Shown here: positions 25,517 through 37,392 of the stretch, one piece after another
Position numbering within the stretch: the first letter of the stretch is position 1
How the letters are laid out: each line of letters begins with the position of its first letter
Assembly: GCA_036872755.1 (NCBI GenBank)
Contig: JAVHNS010000006.1
Coordinates: forward strand, 1-64,000
Reading direction: 5' to 3'
Length of the DNA stretch: 64,000 nt
DNA from: Orbilia blumenaviensis
Taxonomy: Eukaryota > Ascomycota > Orbiliomycetes > Orbiliales > Orbiliaceae
The notes under the pieces: model-generated
What the model was told of the DNA's origin: nothing
Database searches by the model: none
Seen by the model: the letters and a program-made list of their open reading frames with translations, nothing else
Made by a program: the position numbers and the translations under genes

Positions 25517-28500
25517 CTATTCAACAGCGGGGAGGAAACCGGCCTCCAAAGCAAGATCCAAGATGGTGCTAATCCCATTTCCCCCGTCGGTTGGGTTTAG
25601 CATCCATTCCACGGTCGGCGAGGGGGGGAACTGCTTTATAGGATGCAAATTTGCCCAAATTCCGGGGTCTCGGGCGATAGAGCAGGCGAGAACGGTCGGC
25701 ACCATCTTAAGTTGACAGCTGGTGCGGCACACTTTTTCCTTCGGGAGGCCACAGGCACACACACCTGCAGCTCGAGCCTGGTATAAGCACTCCATGATGA
25801 AGGTAGTCAAATCGGCAACGTCCTCGAGGTTCTCGCAGGTCTTATCATGCTTTAGTAAGCGGCCGGTGTGAAGGTAGCAGAACGGACACGACTTGGTTGA
25901 GCGAAGCTTGGTGAGAATCCCCAGGTCCTTTTGGGTGCGGGCGGGATTTTTCCGGCAAAAGGAACAATCTGCGCCACTGATCTGGTGACAAGTCCTTCGG
26001 GGTGCTCCTAAGGCATGGTAGAGGTCTACTTTGTAACAACCAGAGTCCAGCCAGCGCTGAACTTCTATGTCACCCTCCGAAGCCACAGATGTGACCTCCC
26101 TCTTTGGCTCCGCCAGAACGTTGAGGGCATGAGGGAGCGGGCAATGGTCTAGGACATCCGCCAAGCTCCGAGGAGCCCCGATGTAGGTAACGCAGGTGAT
26201 ATTGACCCCCAGCTCTTGAAACGCAGCACGCTTGAAGCCGAAGGGAACGAACAGAAAGTGGCGACTGCTAGCGCTTGCCCATTTTGCGAGGACGGCCCTA
26301 TCTTCGTTCAAATCTGTGATTGCAAAACCGGGGCACAATGGGTTGTTGGCCATTATCTTAGCCAGTGCGCTGGTCCTGGTAAAGACTACATGCTTTTTAG
26401 GATCGGACTTGTTCAAAGGGGCTATCCTGGTGGTAAATATTGTGACGTAGTCAGAGGTCCGGGTGACGGCTAGTTGGAGGCTGGCGATGGCCTCAATCTT
26501 AACCTTCATGGCTGTGGAGGGTTCACTCGCGGGAAGTACATCCGAGATGGGTGCACCAGATAGATAGGCATGCCATTTAGTCTCATCGCTGGAAGCTTCC
26601 AGCTTCATTGTCCTTACGAGGTCCGGTGGGAGCGTCAGTTGCGATATGTTGCCGATTTTCGTGGTATAGAACGGTTCAATTTGGACCCCCAGGTACCGTT
26701 TGAGCTGGCGGATGACTTCACGAATGACATCAGGCTTCAGATCAACCTTCAGGACCTCCAAAGCTTGTGACCGAAACATATTAGAGATAGATACGGGGGG
26801 GTAGCACCTTTGGGTGTAGGTGGTGAAGAGAGTGGGGGGGTCGAGAGGCATTTTCCAGGCGAAAGGGACTTCGACAATCTGCGCTTTGGATATCTTGAAC
26901 ATCTGATCACAGAAGGGTATTATGAAGACTATAAACTTGGCAACTATAAGTCCAAGGCGGACTGGGAGCTTCCTGAGTATAACCTACGACAGTAAACAGT
27001 TAGTGGTGACTACGATAAACTCGATCGGGGAGTAGTCGGTAGAGGCATTTTTACCTTGCCAGAATTGGGGAAAGCGACAAACATTTCGCCGTCGATAACA
27101 AAAAAGTTACGGCATGTCCTGTGGAGCCACCCGTTGCGAAATGTCAAATGCGATACTTCCTGGGGCCCAAGCACATCACCAACAGTAAGGAGGAGAGCCG
27201 TAGCAAGCAACTGCAGTGCACTACTCATATACGTGGAGTAGGCTTGAATGAACTGCAGATTGATTTCTCCATTTGACATGACCGCGTTAGCACCCGCCAA
27301 GAACTTCTCCAGCAGCCAGTCCTTAGGGTAGCCGCCGTCGATCCCATATCCGGGTTCAATATTACGAACATCGTCGACAATCTCCCGCAGGTCCAGCTTC
27401 AAGACTTGATAGAAGGTTAGCTTGGCCATAAGGTTGGCGAGATCCGACATGGTTTCCTTTAGAAGCTGAGGGACGGCTCCGAAGTCCAGGATTTGTAGAT
27501 CTATCCTGATTACACCACTGACGGACACCTTGCTGTCTTGTTTGCGCCAGTCGCGCCAATAATCGATGCTGCGAACGAACGCCCCGAAGGCAAACGGTGT
27601 GTCTGCAGACAGAAACTCGAAGTAGTACTTAGTATCCTGTAGGTCGAAAACGGTACTAAATCTGTTCTGTGGCTTGTAGGCACCGGCGGCTTTGTTGCGG
27701 TCGAAAAGTACAAAGGACGTCCAGACGCACAATGCTCTGATAGCGGTCTCCAGCTCTACAAGGTCACCGGCGACGGCATCAAAGTCTCTCCTGTCGCTCT
27801 TTTTCCAACTGTCCCAAGCTAGCAAAGCCACAAAGTTCAAGAATAGGTTGTGATGGAACTTTTCAGAGGAGTGTACTTGAGCAAATGGTGTCTGCCACAG
27901 AAGCGAAACGACTAGATAATCGAGTTCTGGTCCATCCGTGTCATCATCGATGGTTTCCTTGCATAATATCTTCATTATAGCATTTCGTAGCTTCCATTCC
28001 TCCGGTGTCGACGATATTTTTGAAGCTACGAGGTCTTCAAAGGGGAAGTCTAGCTCGAGGGTGCGTAGCTGGAAAAGTAGCAGGCGAAGCAACAACTCCT
28101 GTCCCCGGGTTGAGAACTCGGGATTGAATGCATCAACGGAGAGGATACCGATAGATGTCAGGACTCTCCTTTGAATATCTAAAGGCAAATTACTGGCCTG
28201 CTGATATGCTGCCTTGATGTTGGCTGCCATACGCTGCTTCAGATAGGTGAAGCCTGCAGCTGGGTCGTCGCTCTCCAAATCCAACATGGTCAACGCAACC
28301 ATCCTTTGGATGAGATCCGGGGGGCCATAATGGTTCCACATGGTGGAAATAGATGGAAGCCAGAGGGGGTTCGGGCGAAGGTGCTCCGATGCCGTCTGAG
28401 GCGTTATTTGGGGGGCAGATGGGGAGATCTTGGGGAGCTTGGGGGGCTTGGGGGACTTGGGGGGCTTGGGGAGCTTGGGGAGCTTGGGGATGGGAAGTGT

Positions 28501-29307
28501 AACAGGGCTGGACCGAGAAGGAAGACCTGTGAACGGCTGCAGCTGGGGAGGAGGATTAGCTGAGGGTTTTAGGGAGGATATGGGCAGGGCTTGGGCGGGT
28601 AATCGGGGAGGTTGAGGGACTTGTAGAAGAGCTGATGTGGTTGAAGCGTCCAATTCGGAGGCCGTCATCTTATTCAGCGAATCCAGGGTTCCTAGAAGCG
28701 AGGCCAGGAGCGAGGTTGGGCCGGTTCCAGGGGTCGGGTCAGTTCCAGGGGCCGGGTCAGCTTTCGGGGAGTCTTTGGGCGCTAGTGGGGCAGCCTTAGG
28801 TTCTTCTGTGCAGCCTCCTGATTCGTCGGCTGCAGTATCATTGTCATCTATTGCAGTATCCCCTCGAACCGATGCAGTATCCCCTTGAACAAATGTGGTA
28901 TCCGGTTGAACAAATGCGGTATCCTCTCCAGCCACCAGATCTTCTATAAGTGGTGGCGTGAACCGAAGCATCTCCTCAACAATCGGTGTAGCAGTAGCAG
29001 TGGCAGCGGGGAGAGAAGAGCCTGGGAGACCAAGAGAAGGCTGAACGACCGATACAGTGGCCGTTGGAGTGCTTTGGTGCCTATTCCCATGCATCCTGAA
29101 CGTATTGGCATTGTCGTGATCAAAATAGCAGACGGGACATTGGAATCGGCCATTGTTTCCCCTCAAGATAGTCATCGTAACCTTATCTTTGAAGGTGAGG
29201 CTTACGTCGGCTTGGTGAACGGTTCTTCGATGTTCAACCAACTTAGTCCGAGTCACAAATCTCCCCGTGCAGTTCTTGACGGGACAGTCAAAGCTTCGGG
29301 TGGACAT
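25517..29307 (-). CDS. Degenerate paralogue of the recombinase-RecQ helicase (zinc finger, dead recombinase, motor-less helicase)
   Basis: Model: exon 1 29307-27055, intron 27054-26984 (71 nt, CTAAC branch), exon 2 26983-25517, ~1239 aa. The join restores one frame with no stop and aligns colinearly with the divergent gene at 30168-34856. Two C2H2 fingers lie at residues 8-31 (CX4CX12HX4H) and 57-77 (CX2CX12HX3H), then an acidic/Pro-rich linker with a Pro-Lys tract at 272-293. The recombinase-like domain follows, but its first catalytic Arg is Gly (VGDVLGPQEVS, 709-719) and no GH..Y motif survives. Helicase lobe 1 (Walker A, DEAH) is absent. A diverged lobe 2 lies at ~948-1038. The RecQ-type zinc site (C1067, C1083, C1091, C1094) and the CX2CX9HX3C knuckle (1117-1134) are kept. 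With two long open exons it looks like a constrained pseudo-enzyme rather than a fresh pseudogene. The GTAAAA donor is weak, so the join is the least certain point. Confidence 0.72.
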
Positions 29308-30167
29308 CGTCAGGATTGGGGAATATTTGGTTAGGGTCTGGTTAGCGCGATCTGGTTAGCGCGATCTCGTTAGCGTGTGGGGGTTGTGCAGGGTCGTGCA
29401 GGACCGTGCAGCTGAATGCCTGCATGACTAACCGTTTATAAGGGATATCAGACCGTCGAGGAGAATATCAAGCTTTAAGCAGTCTTAGCGCTTTTGGGGA
29501 AGCTAACTAGTGGCTTTCGAGAGTAGATGGGTGGTTGGTTGGTGGTTGGTAGTTGAAGTTTTCTAGATGTCATGTCGCGATGGTTTTGTCTCTAGCAATA
29601 TAACATAACAATAATATTTTTATGCGCCTGCATTAGGTACCTACTTCTACATACGACATCTATATACAACGTCATCAAGGGCTTGAAGGGCTTGAGACCT
29701 ATTCTAGGGCTTAAGCACTAGGCTTAAACTATAAGATAGATGCGTGCCTCTGTGAAAGAATTCAGTGCGCGCCGTCCCAAAGGGTGAAAGCACACAAAAA
29801 AAGAAAGGAAACCCTTATGGTTGTGCCCTAGGGGTCGTTGCTGAACCTAGGTACCTAAGCATTATTTATTATCGTAGTATCAATCTCTTGCAGTCGTGAT
29901 CACTTCATACTCTCTATACCCTCTTGATATCTCCTCCTGATACCCTTTTGATATCCTCCCTATCCCCTCCCGATACCCTTTTGATATCCCATCCCCTCCC
30001 GATATCCTCCCGATATCCTCTAGTATTCTTGATATCCACGATATTCTTCCTATTCCCTCCCGATATCAGCTCGATACCTTCTGATACCCCTGATACCCTG
30101 ATATTTACCCCAGACACCTCCCCATATCTAACCGATACCTCCCCGAAAGCCCTCCTAACCGTTGAGA
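29308..30167. promoter_or_regulatory. Shared divergent promoter region of the two helicase genes
   Basis: These 860 bp separate the two start codons. Near the leftward gene there are direct repeats GGTTAGCGCGATCT (29339-29375, two copies plus a partial) and three GTGCAGG-type words (29385-29415). Next to the rightward start, at about 29925-30120, is an array of 10-14 bp units (CCCGATATCCT / TTGATATCCTCC). No gene lies between, so both promoters must sit here. Confidence 0.6.
29925..30120. repeat. GATATCCTCCC minisatellite upstream of the rightward helicase gene
   Basis: About sixteen imperfect units built on GATAC/GATATC followed by CCTCCC or CCTTTT run up to about 50 bp before the start codon at 30168. 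The antisense 97-codon ORF is only its translation. Confidence 0.8.
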
Positions 30168-33100
30168 ATGGAAGAGATTCAGTACTACGAAGCTGTATGT
30201 TAGCCAACCCAGATTCCCTGTACGAGTAGCTGCTAATTGTACTAGACCGTCGTTGAAAAGACGCGTCCTCCCTTCGCTCGATTTGGCCTCATCGAATACG
30301 AGATCAACGGTCTTCTCGCTGTCGTCTGCCGTGGCTGCCAGGCCCTCTTCCCTTCGGATCAGGTTCAATCCCACCTGGAATGTGACAAGCACAAATTGGA
30401 TAAGAGTGTCCTTCTTGAGTCCGGCCTTATTACCCTTGTAAACGGCCCAGGTTGGGCTTTGTTCAAGGAATTGCAAGACCTTCAGACCTCCTTCCGCAAA
30501 AAGCATATACGACCTCTCCCACATCTCAAGGTGGTTCAGGGCTTCAAGTGCAACCACTGCTGGAGCTGCTATACCACTGAAAGCTCCCTTCGAACACATT
30601 TCGGCCGGTGTAAGGAAGATGTCCGTGAGAAGCCCAGGACCTACCAATCTATACGCGAAGAGGACAAAATTCCCTGCCAGGCCCTTTTCTTTACCAAAGG
30701 TGTAACGTACCACCCTGTTCACCCCTACCAACAGCTAGAGGTAGGCCCGGGAGAAGGAGAAGACGAAATTCTAGTGGATCTTCTTGATATCCGTAACCGT
30801 AGGCACCAGTTCCCGGACGGAAAGTCATACGACCTGGATTTGTCCTCTCCCGTACCATTCCTTCAGCGTACCGGCTGGACAACCTTCTGCGGTGGAGATA
30901 GAGTCTTCATCAAGGAGAGGCTTGTCGAGCTGGCTAAACAAGCCGGAAGGGGTCCCGTTTTGGAGAAAATAATAACCACAACCCGAAGCCTCTTGCACAA
31001 GTCCCTGAGCTGTATCAAAAGGACTCTAGTTCACTACCGTCGTATCCTCAAGGCTCCCCACGAGGGCATGGACAGCCGTCCTTTCGATCGAAAGCAAGTA
31101 GCCGAGACCGAGAACAACTACCTGAACGTCATGATTAGGATGGTCTTGTACATCTGCAGCATTTCACAGTCCGAGGAAGAGATAGATAAGTCTGGTATCC
31201 AGCTGGCAGTCTACCAGGACCTTATAGACGACATATTTGTGTTTGCTATGGATCAAGAGGGAGAGGGTGAAGTCTTCCAGGAGGAGTTTGAGTTCGCCAT
31301 TTTGCGGCTTATAATCGAATGCGTAACGACTCCCTTGTCGGCTGCAACTGAGGATAAGTTCGAGCACCCAACCATGAGCTTCCTGGCGGTAATGGGGTTC
31401 AACGAAGAGAAAGGGGTCTGGCGGAGCTCTTTCTTAGCTACTAAGGCCTATGCCGCTATGTCGTTCAGCACCAGACTTTGCATCCTTCGGGAAGCCTGGC
31501 GTCTCACCGACTCCGCCCTGGAAGGCCTTTCCGACGCTGACCGACAGCTGCGCAAGGACGTTTTATTCAGTGAAGCGTTTACCGATCTGGTCCGCTTCAC
31601 AAAGGATAATCAACCCTTCCCGATGGCTGAGTGGCTAGGCCAGCATGCGTACGCCAAAGCCGTTACTGAAAGCTCCTTCTTGCCAGGTGAGCTTGATTGG
31701 ACTAAGGACGGCGTATCTGTCATTTTCGAAGGGGAGAAATTTCATATACCCGACTATCGAAAGTTCATTAAGACTTTGTACCCAAAGATCCATGGACTCA
31801 GCCGTCAGCTCCTCCACCTGAGCCCCACCCAACCCTTCCCCACCATCAGCCTGGATGAGCTTGTAGACGACAACCCGGATCAAGCCATTGGCTACTCTGT
31901 TGTATCCGAACCCAAAAATGCTCACCACTACGATCCCAAAATGGTGCTTGACAACATCAAGAACGGTGACGAAGGCCCTAACTACTTCTCTCCGACTGGT
32001 ATCCTATCACACAAGGCTATGAAGGCATTTCTCCACGTTGACGGCATTCTGCGTGCTTGGTTTGCTGTTGCCATGCTGCTCACATCTGGTGAGCCACCCC
32101 GAGGAACGGAACTTCTTTCCTGGCGCAAGTACAATACACCCATCAACCCCAGGAATATCTTCGTTAGAGTTGGTGATGTGCTGCTGTTCGGGACGTATAA
32201 CAAGACCCAGGCTATGACTGGGGTGGGCCGCGGCATCTGTCGCTTTTTGCCTGCTGACATCGGTGAGGCTTTGATGGTATATTTGTTCAAGATCGACCCA
32301 GTTGTGGAACTGTTTCGAGATAGGCTGGGCTATAAACAGTCGCCTCTATTATTTTGCGACGAAAAGGGCAACGCATGGAGTAGCGAATTTCTATCGAACT
32401 TCATGAAGAAGGCTGCCCTCGAATCTATGGGTTTTCCGTTGAAGCTCAAGAACTACCGCCAAATCATCGCCGGTATCACTCGTCAGTACGTCCTGGACAT
32501 GGCAAAGATCATTGATAAACAGGTGGAGGAGATGAAAAGCAAGTTTGCGGAGCAGATGGGACACGGCGACAAGACTGATCTCCTCAAATATGGAGCCAGC
32601 CAGTCGAGAATGCCTGATACATCTGAGATCTCCCTGAACGAGTTCCGACGGGCCACAGTCCAGCTCCAATTCTTTATTGGGGCGATCGATCGCCTCCCCG
32701 ACTGGATGTTCGAGCCGTCGAAGGTATGGTGGCCAAATTTTGATGGTATGTCGAAAACCCAGGCTTGTATTCATTCATTCATTCATTCATTCATTCAATC
32801 CTAACCATGTATTCCCGTTGTAGCACCCGACAGGCACCCAAGGTTCCGCCATCCCGCGTTTCCAGCACCGTATGTTATTGAGGAGATCCCAGCCAATGCA
32901 CCGCGTATTGTAGCTCCTCTCCAGCCTGCTGTTACTGCTGTTGCCCTACCTACTGCTCCTGCTGCTCTTACCACTCCTACCCAGCTTACTGCGCTCCAAG
33001 CTCTTGTTCAAGAAACGACCCCAGCAGCACTTCACCAGTTTGCTCCCACCGCCACCACCATGCCAGGACTTACGAGAACTGCTGTTGCAACCACTTTTTA

Positions 33101-34856
33101 TATGCCGGATCCGAGGTTCCCCCGCAGGCTCCACCAGGAACTAGCGAAGCAATATGGCAAGTTCGGGCGGCCAGGCTGGAAGCTTCCAGAACAGGCTGCT
33201 GCTGCAAAGGCCATCTACCAACGTAACGTTTCGCCTCTCCTCGTGACCCTCGCTTGCGCTGCTGGGAAGACTACTGCTGCCCTGTTAGCTATCGCGGCTG
33301 GCAACGGCGTCAGCATCATCATAGAGCCCTTCATTGCAACTTGTAAAGATGTAGCCCGGAGAGCAGAAGCAATGGGTATCAATACGCAGTACTGGGGGGA
33401 CACTGAGAACCCAGGCAGGCGGAAGTTTTCGAAAAAGATCCCAGGTGTCATCATTGCCACCCCTGAAGCTGCCATTATGCCCGGATTCCGCAGTCAGGTA
33501 GCTAAATTTATACTCGAGCGTCGTCTCGATGTTTTAATTATCGACGAAGTGCACCAACCACTGTTGGATCAAGGCTTTCGGGACTTAGCAGCTCTAGCCA
33601 GATATACGAATATCGGTGTTCCTTTTGTCTGCATGACCGCCACCATGCCGCCGCTCATGGTGTCCAGCCTTCAAGCGTTCTACTCTATTTCCTCCTTCCA
33701 GGAAATCCGTTCCACCACCAACATCAAAAACATCAGCTATCGGGTTGAGATTACGACCGGTGTGACTAAGAAGGTGGAGGACCTAGCTCGAGCAACGCTG
33801 AAAATAATTAGCAAACAAGACGTCAAGGACCAAATAAACAGCAAAATTATCATATACTGCCGTTCAATTGGTATGACTAACTCCATCTCGTCGAGTTTGA
33901 AGTGCCCAAAGTACAGCGGAGAGATGACTGTGGGGGATAGAGAACGTAATCTCCAGAAATGGAATAAAAATGGGGGGGTTTTGGTTGCAACTACGTGTCT
34001 GGGCCCCGGCGTGGATACCAAAGGGGTTATATCAGTCATTCATGGCAACATACCTTGGACTTTGGTGGAGTTTGTGCAGCAAACCGCTCGTGCTGGGAGG
34101 GAAGGGCAACCTATGGCTTTCAGCACGCTGGTGTGTGGTAAGCCGGAGTTCGATGAAGTCATGTACTATGACAAACCGCAGTGGTGTATTGAGTCCCACA
34201 AAGCCCTTGTCGACATGATAACCACTACTGGGTGCCGGCGTCTGGCCATCTCTCAGTTTATGGATGGAAAGGGGAAGAGCGTCGACTGCTTTACCCTCAA
34301 CGGCGTTTTGTGCGACAACTGCAACAAGCTGGGAGAGCTTGGAGTCGAAGAAGGAGAAGAAGAGGAAGAAGAAGAAGAAGAGCCCGAGTATATGTACATT
34401 CAAGCAGAAGTTAGGCAGGCGAACGCGATCTTCAAGTTCCTCCGTGCTAGCGATAAGTTGTGCTCCTACTGCTTCTTTGTTCACGGAAGCTTAGGCGACC
34501 ACACCTATTCTCAGTGCCAGGTTACCACAGTTCCCCTCGAGGTCAATCCTTTTCCCGATGCCGTCTGCACCCACTGCGGGATTCCCAAGTACCACTGCAC
34601 CATAGAATCCCAGCATAAGGCCTGCATTAACTTTAGAGCCTGTCGCTCTATCTATCATGCTGTCTGGGACGATATCGATCTTCGGGGGAAGCTGTTCGTT
34701 GAGCTTGGTATTCAGGATTTAAGACTCAAAACCTGGGATGACTATGAAACCTGGCTGGGCACGACTTGGAAACACAAGAAGAAGGAGACTAGCAATGCGT
34801 GGAGGCTGCTGCAGGGGCTTGAAAAGCTCCATTTCTTTTCTGTTTTTGCTAGCTAG
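30168..34856 (+). CDS. Tyrosine-recombinase-like / RecQ helicase fusion protein (telomere-linked helicase type)
   Basis: Model: exons 30168-30194, 30246-32745, 32824-34856; introns of 51 and 78 nt (GTATGT donors, CTAAT/CTAAC branches, in-frame joins), ~1519 aa. Order: zinc-finger-like Cys/His sites at 37-59 and 111-131 (CX2CX12HX3C); a tyrosine-recombinase-like domain with box I SGEPPRGTELLSW (R628), an Arg at 747 in KNYRQIIAG, and MGHGDKTDLLKYG (H782, Y791, the same 9-residue spacing as lambda Int H333-Y342). Then a RecQ helicase: motif 0-like segment ~960, Walker A CAAGKT (K991), DEVH (1083-1086), TAT (1114-1116), motif VI QQTARAGREG (1261-1270), RecQ zinc site (C1313, C1331, C1339, C1342). 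An acidic run ~1350 and two Cys clusters follow (CX2CX9HX4C 1389-1407; CX2CX6C 1424-1434). Subtelomeric RecQ-like genes are known from fission yeast, Magnaporthe and Ustilago; the recombinase assignment is my inference. A nuclear, DNA-acting protein is likely. Confidence 0.83.
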
Positions 34857-34910
34857 CTAGAGATCTCCTGGTATAATATTTATCGTGAGAATTTAAAAAC
34901 TAATGATCGG

Positions 34911-37392
34911 CACCGTAGTTTGGAAACTACGGTGTGCAATGGTGATATCCTTTAAGTTGGCTTGTCCAGAACCACCCCATGAGCTGCCCATCTACCGCCC
35001 GTACACACCGTGAAGCCCACCACTAGATGCAGATACTTAGCATGATAGTAAATCCTTAGGTAAACTTTAATCAGTCTTGAGGTCGGTAGGCTTTAATGAG
35101 TCCTTAGGCAGGTCTTGTATGCGTCCCTAAGTTCGTAGCCTAAACACCTCTCCATATGCCTCTCCGAATGGAATCCTCGTGCATACTAATTACGGTTGAT
35201 CACGACGTGTAATCGATTGTTGGGATGGGCCTGTCCACCGCCACCCTACGAACTGCCTGTACTTAAGCTTTATCTTTAGCGCCATTCTTGGAGCTTACCG
35301 CCAATATAAACCCTTATAGCTTACAACTGGATGCAGGTACGTAGCATAATGGTGGGTCTTCAGGTTGGCTTTAGTGAGTCCTTAAGCTTTAGTGAGTCCT
35401 TGAGTAGGTCTTGTATACGTGCCTAAGTTTATCGCCTAAACATCTCTCCCTATGGCTCTCCGAACAGCATTCTCACGCATACTAATTACCTTTGATCACA
35501 ACCATACTAATTGATCGTTAATCGACACCTGGACGCCGTAGTTAGTAATAATACCCCCATCACTGCTACCGCTAATACTTTAGAATCGGCACTGTAATTT
35601 TGAAACTACGGTTCCCAATTGTGATATTTCTTGGGTTGGCATATCCGTCACCACCCTGAGAGCTGCCCATACTTTGCCTTTAGCGCTGTTTTCCGAGGCT
35701 ATAGCGCTACCGCCTATATACATCCTTCGAGCTCGCCACTGAAAATGGTGAATCCTTAGGCAACATTCAGTGAGTCTTTAGGTAGGTCTTGTACACGTGC
35801 TTAAGTTTGTAGCGTAGACGCCGGTACTTACCCCTCACCACTGAATGCAAGTACGCAGCATAATAGTGAATCATTAAGTGATATTTCGTGAGTCCTTAGG
35901 CAGGTCTTGTATATGTACTTAAGCTCATAGCTTAGGCGCTTCTTTACTTGCCTTCCTGAACAGAGTCTTTATGTGAACGTATATTAAGTATCTTTGATCA
36001 CGATTCGCAATTTATTATTAATCAACATTCAGACTCTATACTAAGTAATAATACCTTTATTAGGGCTACTGCTAATACCCATAAATCGGCGCCCTTACCG
36101 TAGTCTTGAAGCTACGGTTCCCAATTGCGATATCTTTTGGGTTGGCTTGTCCAGTACTACCTCACTCAGCACCACCCCACGAGTCGCCCATATATACACC
36201 CTTAGATCTCATCAATGGATGCAAATACGTAGGATAGTGGTGAGTCCTCGGGTAGTCTTTAGTGAGTCCTTAAGTGGATCTTATATATGCTTAAGTTCGT
36301 AGCCTAAACCTCTCGTGTGCCTCTCCGAACAGGATTCTCGGGCCTACTAACTACCTTCGATCACGATTTGTGATTGATTGATCATTAGTCGACATCCAAC
36401 TTATAAACGCCATATTTAGTAATAAAACCCCTATCACTGTTATCGCAAATACTTTAGTAAACCAGCACCGTAGTTTTGAAACTACGGTTTGCAATGATAA
36501 CACCTTTTGAATTAGCCCGCCCAGCAACACCCCACCAGCTACCCATAATTTGCCTTCAGCGCCAGTTCTTCGAGGCTACTGCCCATATACGCTCTTAGGG
36601 CTCACCGCTGGATTCAGGTAGCTCATAATGGTGAATCCTTAGGTAAAATTTAATTAGTCCTTAGGTAGGTCTTGTACATGTGCTTAATCTCGTAGCATAA
36701 TTATAAGTTTTCTCGAGATACCCTCCTGAGAAGGATCCTGATATATACTAACTAGCTTTGATCACGGCTTGTAGTTAAGCAGGACTTGCAATTGATTGTT
36801 AGTCGGCATCTAGACGTCACATTTCATAAACATACTTCTGTTACGGCTTCTGTCAATATTTCAATATCATAATTACTGGTGGTACTACCATTACTAGTAT
36901 TTGTCAGGCATATGCCAGGCATATAGTGGAGATCACTTCAGATAAATACAATAACGCGGACAGCCTTTTGGCGTAAGCTGTTATGAGCCCGGTGCCTCAC
37001 GGAGTCGTAATTTTAGCAGCTTCTGAGGTAGGTACATCAAACTGCCAGTCTACCATTTGCTCCCGAATTTCATACTCATCGCTCGCAGTTGCACTACTCT
37101 TAGTTTCCCTCAGATCGATCCGTCCATCCATAAGCTCCAATAACCCCACCCATACAAATGACAGTTATATAGGCCACATAACCAAATTTGAAGTATCTCA
37201 TGCAGCCGGATATGCGCATATATATGCATCCAGAAATGCATACAGACATATATCCGCTTATTCATCTTGTATGCGCTAGGGAAGCTAATATCTAGGGCCC
37301 ATACATAGCCACCATTGAACCATACCAGTAATATTACTATTCTCAACTATATGCATGAAGTATAGCATACAACGTATAACCAATGACCAGCA
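34911..37392. repeat. Higher-order repeat unit 1 (four palindromes)
   Basis: It contains palindromes 1-4 and then a non-palindromic spacer (about 36800-37390) with ATTACTGGTGGTACTACCATTAC, CTACCATTTGCTCCCGAA and GCTAGGGAAGCTAATAT. Unit 2 has the same order and the same spacer landmarks. Confidence 0.75.

Noticed and set aside
27010..29307. 765-codon and 461-codon minus-strand ORFs as two independent genes
   Set aside because: A 71-nt intron with a CTAAC branch joins them in frame, and the joined product aligns colinearly with the divergent paralogue across the junction.
28885..29334. 149-codon + strand ORF opposite the leftward helicase paralogue
   Set aside because: Shadow of the real gene on the other strand; no motif.
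30396..34856. Two separate genes (802-codon and 598-codon ORFs) for a zinc-finger protein and a helicase
   Set aside because: The segment 32746-32823 has a GTATGT donor, a CTAAC branch and a TTGTAG acceptor. Removing it joins the two frames through one Ala codon, and the sequence upstream of the 598-codon ATG is open back to the acceptor. The paralogue on the other strand has the same domain order.
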